Shown here: piece after piece, positions 51,401 to 60,850 of the stretch
How the letters are laid out: every line of letters begins with the position of its first letter
Numbering within the stretch: position 1 is the stretch's first letter
Origin: Gymnorhina tibicen
Lineage: Eukaryota > Chordata > Aves > Passeriformes > Artamidae
DNA: 64,000 bases
Assembly (NCBI GenBank): GCA_013399875.1
Contig: VXAZ01005699.1
Location: 1-64,000 of the forward strand
Direction: 5' to 3'
Program-made: the position numbers and the translations under genes
The notes under the pieces: generated by a model
Database searches by the model: none
What the model saw: only the letters and a program-made list of their open reading frames with translations
Told to the model about the DNA's origin: nothing

Positions 51401-52920
51401 TGTATTTTTTTTTTCAATAGGAAAATCAGTTAATACTAAATAAACAGACAAACCAGGAAGGTATGTTGGTTTTACTGCTGTTACATTAACCCTGAAAAGG
51501 AAATTTGGTCCCCACTCACAGCTATTTTGCAGCTGGATTTGCTCTTGTTCTCTTAATGCGCATCCAGTTCAATGTTTCATAGAGATACAGACAGAAAAGG
51601 GCTTTTTTTTTTTAATCTGGGGATCAGAACTTTCTCTTTAAAAAATTCAGCTTAGATGAATGCTTTCAATAGGAGCACACAGAGGAAGGATGGTGCAGGC
51701 AGGAGAGTACAGACCTGGGGTGGAAGTGGCTGGGGATGTAATGGAGGCTGTTGTCATTTTAGCTAAGAGTTAAAATGTATACTTTGTCTTTTTTTACAAA
51801 AAACCTATTGTTTTTCTTATTTAGCTGTTAAAATCATGAAAAAAAATCTCCCAGGCTAAAACTGGTAAGGAAATAATGAGGTTTTAATGAAGATTTTTCT
51901 GATAGGTCCTCCTGCTTTAATGAAACTTTATTGCCAATTAACATTTGAAAATACCTGTTTTCACACTGAGTGAAAATTATGTCTAACATTATGTATAAAA
52001 AAAGAAACAACAAAAGAAAAAGAGCATTTTAATGGCTATTATTTGTGAATACTCTGTTTATTTGCCAAAGATAACACCCAGGATAGAGAACTGCAAGTGA
52101 TCTCTTATTTGCATTTTATGTAATTACGTGCTTTTACTTTCACCTTTAAACAGAATAACCTCAAGAAAATCCTTTAAGCCTGTGGAATGGCACAAACTTG
52201 ATAGCAATGAATCTGTATGAGCTCACAAAATATTTTTGCTGTTCTAGAAGTTTATGCTTCCAGATTTAAGTATCTCCACTCTAAAATACATCCTGTATAA
52301 AACTCTGAATTCCGTTGGTGCATCTGCAAGTTTGCAGTGCTTTCCTTACCTGTCAGTTTTAACTTATCAAATTCCACTTAGTAGCACTGCTGAGAATCAT
52401 AAAAAATAGCAGGCTAGAAAGTTAGCAAACTTACTTTGTTGTGCAAGGGAAACTATTATTTTCAACATCTGGAGAAAATCCATCTCGGCTATAATTACTT
52501 CCCCAAAAATTTTGATCATTTTTTCAAATGAAAAGTAGGTTGATTTTTTTGTTGTTGTTGTTCCATACATTTTCAGTGCCCATAAATCCCAAGGGGTTTC
52601 TTGGGGGACAGATCCACCATTTTCCAGCAGTGACTTGGGGAAGACAGGAGTGAGGATTTGGACTCAGGAAAAGCCACTCCAGTTTGATTCTGCTCTGGTG
52701 TTGTTGATACTTTGTTTTGAAGCCTTTTCTTTATCCCAGTGTGTGGAAGCACAACACAGAGGGCTTGTCCTATTCGTGCTGAATGTCTGATAATTAGAAA
52801 TTAACTGTGTTTGCAGCTACTTCTTGGTGGGCTCATAAAAATTCCTTTTAACTCTGCACAGCCCTTCAGTATGCAGAAATTCTTCAGTGCACCATCTGCT
52901 CAGAGCTTGTGGACATCTGC
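45460..52920. other. Unique, mostly AT-rich DNA
   Basis: About 7.5 kb. Very AT-rich between 50.9 and 52.6 kb, with a short GTT run at 52551-52562. Weak minus-strand exon candidates at 49799-50010 and 52929-53009 are discussed in the findings. No LTR or CR1 tail was recognised. Confidence 0.5.
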
Positions 52921-53252
52921 AAGTTACCTTTCTGTGACAAGGATATCTGTGAGCTGAGTGTCTGCAGCATCCCTAACTAGCTGAAACATTTCAAAGCTGA
53001 CTACTGGTGAGAATGCAAAGGGGATTCTTGCACAAAATGAATGTGTGCTATGAAATAAATTACTGCGACATACTTGCAACTGTTTACCTTCTGTTAAGCT
53101 TATTGCTACTGAATTAATTTGGAAACATGGTAATTTCATTCTGCTAAAACTAATGTATGCATGGGATGTGTTTTTAGAGCTTTAAATCATCTGAGAACAC
53201 TTACTTTTCTTAATTTATCACCTTCTTTCTAAAAATTTTAATTGTAGTTTTT

Positions 53253-53470
53253 CTACTGTGCAATCAGAAACTTATTATTGAAGATGCTGTCACTCAAAAC
53301 TTCCTCCTTCCCTCTTGTGATGTGCAAAATGAATTCTCCGTCAAATGTGCTTGTGTAATTCACTGGGACCAATTCTGTTCTGGACCTGATCCCGCTTTCA
53401 CAGCTGTAAAGCCTGAGATACTCCTCTGAATATTCACTGCAAATTATCTGATCAGCTGTTATCCAGCCTC
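53253..53470 (-). CDS. Candidate terminal coding exon of an unidentified gene
   Basis: A good acceptor on the minus strand (pyrimidine-rich run ending GCTAACAG, 53478-53471) opens a frame of about 72 codons ending at TAG (53255-53253). The peptide has mixed composition, with segments such as EYSEEYLRLYSCESG, NYTSTFDGEFILHI and KEEVLSDSIFNNKF that look like a folded beta-rich domain rather than chance. I do not recognise the family. An ATTAAA poly(A) variant lies at 53242-53237, only 11 nt after the stop, which would make an unusually short 3' UTR. No donor is present, so if real it is the last exon or part of a pseudogene. Confidence 0.32.
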
Positions 53471-53659
53471 CTGTTAGCAAAACCAGAAGGTAACAACTGT
53501 TGGGTGGATTTACAGGCTGCTAAATAGCTTCATCTTTAAATTGTTGTCCTTAAAAAGTGCAGTCATGTAATGCAGGAGCAGAGCTGAGATGAGGATGCCC
53601 TGACTGTAAGGCACTGAAAGGCCACTGTTATACTTCCCTTTCATCAGGCAGAGAGAACA

Positions 53660-53997
53660 TGTGGCTGTATACCAGGGATAAAGAAATGAAACCACTCATA
53701 TCCAGCAAGAAAGTGTCATATTTAATTAAATAAATCCCCACTTATATGTGTAATTACATAAGGTGATTGGTCAGTGATCACCCACCCCCTAGGGTGATTG
53801 GCTAAAGTCTTACAACACCCATTTCAATAACATTTCACCAGTGTATCATAAACAGAACTTACACAAACACCAGGTGTTCAGATAGTTATACAAAAACCGT
53901 ATTATTGTTTTCATAGCTTGCATGAGAAAGGAAAGATTCACAAAGAATATTGCAAGAAGCTGGAAAAACTTTTCTAACAGCCCTTTTTGTATCCACA
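53660..53997 (-). repeat. Solo LTR, family A copy 2, 6-bp target duplication AGAACA
   Basis: 338 bp with TGTGG...CCACA inverted ends, flanked by AGAACA at 53654-53659 and 53998-54003. It is highly similar along its whole length to the provirus LTR at 2602-2939 and in the same orientation. No internal sequence remains, so it arose by LTR-LTR recombination. Confidence 0.95.
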
Positions 53998-54003
53998 AGA
54001 ACA

Positions 54004-54439
54004 GATCATTTGAGCTCTGTAATCTGTTGCTGTTGATAGCTGACCTAATTTCTGAGTGCAGAAATGGCTTAGTAGAAATCGCATCTCTTTGATAAAGGAA
54101 GTGAATAGAAGTGGTGTGTTGTTGAATGGCCTCTGCCAAGAAGGTCAGCAAGTTCTTAAGGGAAAATGTTTGATAGATGCTACTAAATGTACAAGGCTTC
54201 TGCCTATTGCTTATTGATGGATTCTAAAATGAAATTATTTTCTCTTAAGCTTGAAGGTCATTTCCAATACATGTCTTGGCACTAAACTCAGGATCACTTC
54301 AAATTAAATGTCAAGAGCGGAATAGAAAATCTTGAAAATCTTCATATGCTGCAATTACAAAAAAACAAACTAATAGAAGAAGCACATTTAATGAGACTCA
54401 CAAATGTCAGAATAAAACTTCAGGACATATCCACATCCA
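54004..54439. other. Short unique spacer between two solo LTRs
   Basis: AT-rich, no repeat or exon recognised. Confidence 0.5.
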
Positions 54440-54443
54440 TGGC

Positions 54444-54978
54444 TGTTGCAGTGACTAAGTCCACATTACACCCCCTGTGTTGCTACGAAGTGGTCTCTCC
54501 CTGCATCACTGTGCCAGAAAGTTCTCCCTTCATCGGGACCCCACTGATCCCTGGTCCTATCTCCCCTCCCCTTCCCTCTCCCATTGGCCCCTGTTATGTC
54601 ACTCAACCTTGCCTCTACCCCCAAGCCCTCAGATTATTGGTTATTGATGCTCTGCCCACCCCTAGAACCCCTTGGGATAAAACCACGTGCAGGCTATTTT
54701 TCTAGGTTCTTTGCGTCTGTTCTCCTTAGAGTGTGTTTGTTGCTGGTCCGTGGCGTGGACCCAATAAATGCCTCAGAATTGCACGCAAAGAATCCTTCCT
54801 GCCTCATTGTCTCCAGAATGTGCATAGACTGTGTGTGTGAGTGGCTGCTCGCGCCCACCTGCGAGGGTGAGACTGTGTGCTGGCGTGGATGCTAACGGGG
54901 CACCGCCAAAGCGTCTCCATGAGGAACACTGTGGGAAAAATGCGGCATTGGTCCATCAACACCACACATCGCGTTACA
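54444..54978 (+). repeat. Solo LTR with 4-bp target duplication TGGC
   Basis: 535 bp from TGTTGCAG to GCGTTACA. TGGC is at 54440-54443 and 54979-54982. ATAAAA (TATA-like) is at 54677-54682 and AATAAA at 54773-54778, with a long R-U5. A 4-bp duplication is the gammaretrovirus-like (ERV1) signature, although four bases match by chance more easily than six. Confidence 0.72.
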
Positions 54979-55278
54979 TGGCTAAGACTTTACTCTGTTC
55001 ATGCTCATATTGCACAGCTGATAGACAGAGATGCAAATTGAACCTCACTGACATCCTTTATCTATTTAAAATAATTGCTTCCAATACATTGCAGGGGAAA
55101 GCAAAGTGGATGTATAATTAAACATATCCCTTGGTGGAAGGTCAGTCTATAGGCTTGGATGTCTCTTTATTTTTAACATCCCCAATGCCATCTGGAGGTT
55201 ATTCTAACCCCAAAAGTAAGACAGCTCTAAACCAGCTTCAGCAAGGCTGGGCTCTGAGGTTCAATTATCATGTCTGGT

Positions 55279-55748
55279 TGTTGGGGCCTGGGCAGCATTA
55301 ACCAACATCCATCAAGAGATCGATTAGGAAAGTTAGCAGAGACAAGAATAGGAATGTGGTAAATGTGGTACGCGATGTGTGGCAAGTCAGCAGAACGATA
55401 AATATAGTAGATATGTGGCGAGACAGCAGAGGCGAGAATAGGGAAGTAGAAAGTGTGTGGCAAGAGGTATGTGGCAAGTGCCCACAGAAAAAGGACACAG
55501 AGCAGACACAAGGCAGTGCAGATTAGACAAAGCAGACAACCGCAGATTTCACAAGCAGACAATCAATCATTAAACGCGTGTTCACCATGGCAGCTTGCTT
55601 GTAACCAATTGAAGACAAGCTTTGTGCGTGATAAGCAACTTTACGATTATAAAAGAGATGCTTGATTGGCAATAAAGCTGAATGATATCCTTGCATCATA
55701 TTGGTGTCCTGTCGTTCCTGTCTCGCATGATTAATGGAAGCCCTGGCA
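55279..55748 (+). repeat. LTR with tandem-repeat U3, probable 6-bp duplication
   Basis: About 470 bp. Flanks TCTGGT (55273-55278) and CCTGGT (55749-55754) match at five of six. TATAAAA is at 55648-55654 and AATAAA at 55671-55676, with the poly(A) signal just after the TATA box. U3 holds imperfect repeats of a CAGCAGA...TGTGG unit between about 55333 and 55475, a typical enhancer-like arrangement. The ends are less secure than for neighbouring LTRs. Confidence 0.68.
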
Positions 55749-56627
55749 CCTGGTGTCATGTCATAATTCATTAATTTTCAGAAATATAAATTTATAATGT
55801 AATACAGCAGGCATAAATATTTGTGGTATTTGATGGGGGGAGGGATTAGAACACAGTGGGAACAGAACTGTAGTTGGAGTGGCCTTTTTGGAACACGGAT
55901 AAGATGTCTGCTCGTTAAGGGAGCAGCCAACTGCTGGCCATGGCTGATTGCATTGCCTTGTATCTCTAGGAGGTATTTTTCTCTGATTCTACAAGCTATA
56001 AAAATAGCCCCCATGAGTCTGGGTTCAGACTTCCTGCCACATTGGCGCATTCCATTAGCGAAATAAGAAATTTGCTATTACAGTACAGAAGGTAAAATAG
56101 GGTAATGCATTTTCCTTTAGTGTATGTGTATACGCTTCTAGAGCATGCCTTGCAAAGATTTCAGTGGCTTTGTCTCTGTGTCTATTCTACTGGCCTTTAA
56201 ACATCCTCTTATCCTGCTACCCATTTCAAGGAAACTGTAATATGCTAAATTTAATCTTACTGTGTTGGATTTTGGAAATGCCAAGAGACCTTTGGAGATC
56301 CCCTGTTTCTTGACTCTGTCCCTGATACCTCCACAAAAATTAGTCTCCTTTCCCCCTGCCTCTGTAGCTCCTCTCATTGAGCTGAGAGCTCAATGCACTC
56401 AGCAGTAATGGGCATGGGACAGATGACCTGAGGGACAGGGTCAGTCCAGTGCATGTCACCCAGGGGTCTGCACTCAGCCTTCCTGCCCCTTGTGCCTCTT
56501 GGATGGTGTTTCTAGCAAAGAGTCTTTGGAGCTGTAGCATGCATGGGTCAGCTCACCTTCCTTTCCAATGAGAATGGTGACTTGGAAAGCCTTATCGAGA
56601 ATGATAATGCATTCTGGAAGATGGATG

Positions 56628-56974
56628 TGTGGATACTGAAAAGCTGCTAGCAGAAGGTTTTCCAGCTTCTTGCAATATCCTGTGAGAATCTTTCCTTTCT
56701 CATGCAAGCCATGAAAACAGTAAGATGGTTTTTGTATAACTATCTGAACACCTGGTGTTTGTCTAAGTCTGTTTATGATACATTGGAGAGGTGTTTTGGA
56801 AATGAGTGTTGTAGGACTTTAATCGATCACTCTAGGGGGTGGGTGATCACTGACCAATCACTTTATGGAACTATAACATATAAACAGGGTTGAAAATTAT
56901 TAAATAATACAATTTCATGCTGGATCTATGTGTGGTTGCATCTCTCTCTCTCCGTCCCTGGCCCAACAGCAACA
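56628..56974 (+). repeat. Solo LTR, family A copy 3, 6-bp target duplication TGGATG
   Basis: 347 bp, inverted relative to the copies at 2602 and 53660. TGGATG flanks it at 56622-56627 and 56975-56980. ATATAAA at 56878-56884 is followed by ATTAAA at 56899-56904. It is more diverged than copies 1 and 2, with a CT-rich expansion in U5 (56939-56952). Confidence 0.93.
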
Positions 56975-57256
56975 TGGATGGAGAAATTCTTGCTATGCGT
57001 AACGCATTTTTCCCCCCAAGGACAAAGCTTAAAGTAGTTCTAGGAGGATGCCAGTGATGGAGATGAGATGGAAATTGCCACCTTGAATTCAGATCCACAG
57101 TGCCATTTAGCACCTGGATACTCCTGGAAGAGGGAAGGCTGGAATTTCCTGGTGGATGTTATGCTGAGTGCTACCAGGATGGGGTTTTGGGGCAGGACAG
57201 CTATAGTGCAGTGCCTCAGCTGGCTGTGTGACTGGATTCAGCCTTCTTCAGACCTG

Positions 57257-57787
57257 TGAATCGCCCCAAACTGGGCCAAGGGACACTTCAGAGACAGAGT
57301 CAGAGAAGTGGGTATTTGCTTTATTTGGCGTACCGGGTGTGGGGGATCATTCCTCCAAACACACACTCTGGCATTTCTTACAACACATTATTATGGGTAA
57401 AATTTATGAATATTCATAACATTCCTTAGGATGGGAGTGGTTATACAAATTATTTCTCAGAAGTCATTAATACATTAGCATACATACCATGCATGCGTTG
57501 TGTGTCCTGGTGGTCACACTGAGGAAGGCTCTTCTTCTTCCACGGGGGTCTTTCTGATGAAAGCTAGTAGTCTACCTCACAATGCACTTTTCACCTTTCC
57601 TTCCAGAACATGTGCAGTCCTTTGTGGAATGATTCTGCAGTTTCTGTGCTGGTTCTAAACAATTCTTGCGTCTTTTATCTTGACAAGATTAAGGTGAATC
57701 CTGCTTCTTAGGTTTTGTAATTAACATTTGCTGTCTCTTAATAGTTAACTGTGCTTACATGAGTTAACTATTGATCAACCCGTATCA
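57257..57787 (-). repeat. LTR with 4-bp target duplication CCTG
   Basis: 531 bp, TGAATCGCC to CGTATCA on the plus strand, flanked by CCTG at 57253-57256 and 57788-57791. On the minus strand AATAAA lies at 57325-57320. U3 contains an 11-bp inverted repeat (57740-57750 with 57762-57772). The LTR identity is well supported by layout; the ends rest on a 4-bp match. Confidence 0.65.
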
Positions 57788-57949
57788 CCTGCAACCCTCT
57801 GTGGTGCTGTTCAGTGGCTATATCCAAGCTCTTCTCTGATTTACTGAAACCTACCTGCCTCTTATAGGCAAAATTTGAAAAAGGGTCCCTCCAAGCAAAG
57901 ACTCTCAGTATAGGTGTTTATGTGTACAAATACATTCAGGACTACTTCC

Positions 57950-58100
57950 AACCATATAGAACAGCTTTTAATTTGTCTCCGATGTATGATATATAGTGGT
58001 ACTTAGGGACATGGTAAAGGAACTTGGCAGTGTTATGTTCTTGGTTGGACTTGATAATTTTAAAAGTAGTTTCCAATCTAAATGATTGCATGTTTCTATA
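57950..58100 (+). repeat. CR1 LINE 3' tail
   Basis: The words GAACTTGGCAGTG, GGTTGGACTTGAT, TAGTTTCCAATCTAAATGATT and a final TTTCTAT match the conserved last ~100 bp of CR1, including the remnant of the terminal octamer. 5'-truncated, as most CR1 copies are. Confidence 0.82.
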
Positions 58101-58104
58101 TAGA

Positions 58105-59970
58105 AAACAAAGGGCTCCAAATACATTTACTTTCTTGGTATGATAATTGTCTAGAACAGCTCTCCACCACCCTGAAAAACCTAGATCATCTTCTCTGGGT
58201 AACATTTATTGTACTATCACTAGAAACAAAAGATATTTTTTGCTGTTAAGTGTAATGTCTTTAATCTCCCTCTGTGTGTGGGTTTTTGGACTGGAGCAGA
58301 TACATTTATACTACTGAACTGCTGGAAAACCTTTGGCTGGAATACTTCCGTATATGTGAGATTTGCACAAAACACATTAACTGTGGCACCTGTAGCAGGT
58401 TAGCAGATGGTCATCACAGTTTATGGCATTATTCTGGGCTGGCAATCCTGCCTAGCATGGATGCTTGTGCTGGTGATGGAATGGAGGAATGATGCAGTAG
58501 CATTTGATGCATGATCCTGCAGCCATGGCATTGCAGGGCTCTGCCAGCAGTGCTGGGAAAACAGCATTTCTCGATTATATTAGCACAAATTTCTACAGAA
58601 ATGGGCCTTCCTTGGGTCTGTGTTAGATAACCACAAAACCACAAAGTGCTTAGCAGGTACCTCTCATTTCCCTGTCCTAGGATCAGAACTCATGCTGACT
58701 GTGACCCTTTGTGGGCCTTGCTCTGGGTCATTGCTTCTCCAGTGGCAGACCCCCTTGTCTTCCTCCCCTGTCCCTGGCTGAGCAGCCTCTCTGCTGTCAT
58801 GGGGTTCTGGGAAAGTAGGCTCTGCTTCTGTTCCCTGGGTATAAATATCCAACCATCAGGACCCCTCCCAGGAGCATATACATTAAACGTGGCACAGAAG
58901 ACTTCTGGCATCAGTGAAGAAGGGAAGGCAAGAGGCTGCAGGTGAGCTGTGAAGGGACAATCATAACCAGACAGCTGTAAAAACTTCCTAGTGAGTAATA
59001 TAATACTTGAGTAGTCTGAGGAGGTGGTTGAAGACAGATGAGGCATATCTCATAGGCAGAGGTTCAGCTGTTCTTGCCCTAGGCAAGAAAATGTTTGAGC
59101 TGGACTTGTGAGGTGCCTCTCAGCCCTGTTTCCTGTGATTCTGCAGGTCTGTCCTTTAGGCTCACATAGTACTGCTGGTATTCCCAGCTGGTCTGATGGC
59201 TCTCAGCCCTCCTGGGCCCCTCACTCTGCTCAGCACGAGAGCACTTGAGATCTTCATGGCACACTCAGCCCGAGGGGTCTGCCTGGGTCAGAGATGCCTT
59301 ACAAGAGTAAACCAGGAGGAATTTTCCATACAAATAACATACCCAGGACTGAGCAGCCTGGTGGCCCTGTGTCCCTCAGCACAGGATAAAAAGCTGCCCT
59401 TGCAGTGCTTGTGCAGCAGGGCAAGGTGAGGGATTCTCAGTGCCCTGGGGTCTTGCAGATCCCAGCTCACTGAAAGGCAGTGTTTGGGGACAGCAGGTGG
59501 GATGGCATTTTTCCCATCTCATACCCAGAGAGAAATTTGTGGGACAAGAACAGCACAATGAGATGCAGCACCTTTTTCAGAAAAACTGCAGGAACCACAG
59601 ACTGGCTGCTTTTCTTTGTGCTCAGTCACCAGGATGAACAACTCACTCAGGTTTCAGCTTTTGTCCCAGAGTGGCTTGCCAGCCTGTGAATGGAATTGCT
59701 GATTTACTCCCACACAAGAGTATGACTTTCTGTGCCACAATGTCAATAAGCACTAATTAGCCCAGTTCATGTGCAGTGACTTTAGTCTGATGCCAAGGCC
59801 CGTTTTCTTTGTCCTTTATAAATCCTCTTCACGTTACTAGGACTCCTAGTCAGGGCCCTTATCATCCTGCCACAGACCCATCGAAATGGAGAGTTACTCC
59901 AAGCTCTGCTGTTGTTGCCTACCACGTGGAGTTAGTAATTCCCCTTGTATTACCCCAGGTTAGAAAGCCT
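58105..59970. other. Unique DNA, no feature recognised
   Basis: No repeat ends, CR1 or exon evidence. Open frames at 58646-59689 overlap on both strands and lack motifs. Confidence 0.5.
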
Positions 59971-59980
59971 TTTTGCTTGT

Positions 59981-60845
59981 TGTCATACATAAAACAGAAG
60001 GTTTAGCTTTCGCATTTATGAAGTGACAAGTAACTAATTTAAAATATTAATGTTGTTAATAGTTAATTAAGTTGTTAATTAATTCCTGAAATTAAGAGAA
60101 TTTGTAATTTATGTTCTTTAATGTTTAAGTGTTAAGTATGACTTTTAAGTTCTAAACAAAATTCAAGAGTTTAAACTATATTGAAAAACCCTATGATATC
60201 TTTTGAATTCACCTCTAAGTTTAGTTGTGTTCCAGAGAGAAAAACCCCTCACCCATAGTCAAAGTGCTATATTTAGATAACCGACCGGTAACCTGTCACC
60301 AAGCTCCATGGTAACCATGAATTTCAATGAAGTTTCCTCCCAGAATCTCAGGTGACATAATCCAGAAACTGCACCTCTAGTAACCAGCAAGCCATTGGCC
60401 GAAAGGCCTTACATCATCCCCTGAACCAGGACCAATGAGTTGGACTTTGAAAGAACTCCACCAATCATCTCCGACTCTGGAGGTGGGACAGTAAGCAGTG
60501 ATGGGAGGAGCCAGAGAACTATAAAACACTGAACACAGACTGAGGAGCGGTCTTTACCTGCTTTGGTTGTTTCCTTTTGCATCTGCAGCACTTTGCTGAG
60601 GATTAGGCCAGGCAGAGCCCGGTGCTAGGGATCCTAGGCCTACTTGTTAAACTATTTTGCTTGGGGATAGCCCAAGTAAAGACCCAGCACCGTGGGTCTT
60701 TGTTTTGGATTTATAGCCTTTTTAGCTGCAAGTGTCTTCAATCGCTGCGGACCCGGATGAGATTTTTTTAAATTAAGGAATTTGGCCATTTTGTTTAATA
60801 AATCAGTTTTTAAACTTCAGAGAGAGTGTGGCCTCATTCCTGACA
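59981..60845 (+). repeat. Solo ERVL-type LTR with 5-bp target duplication CTTGT
   Basis: 865 bp, with perfect TGTCA...TGACA inverted ends. CTTGT is at 59976-59980 and 60846-60850. TATAAAA is at 60520-60526 and AATAAA at 60797-60802. The 5-bp duplication and length fit ERVL. The U3 is unusually AT-rich near its start, with repeated GTTAATTAA-type words. Confidence 0.9.
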
Positions 60846-60850
60846 CTTGT

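Noticed and set aside
52870..52978. Plus-strand Cys-rich frame (LQCTICSELVDICKLPFC) as a RING-like exon
   Set aside because: Cysteine spacing does not fit RING or other zinc folds, the frame stops quickly, and it overlaps the opposite-strand exon candidate with better splice sites.
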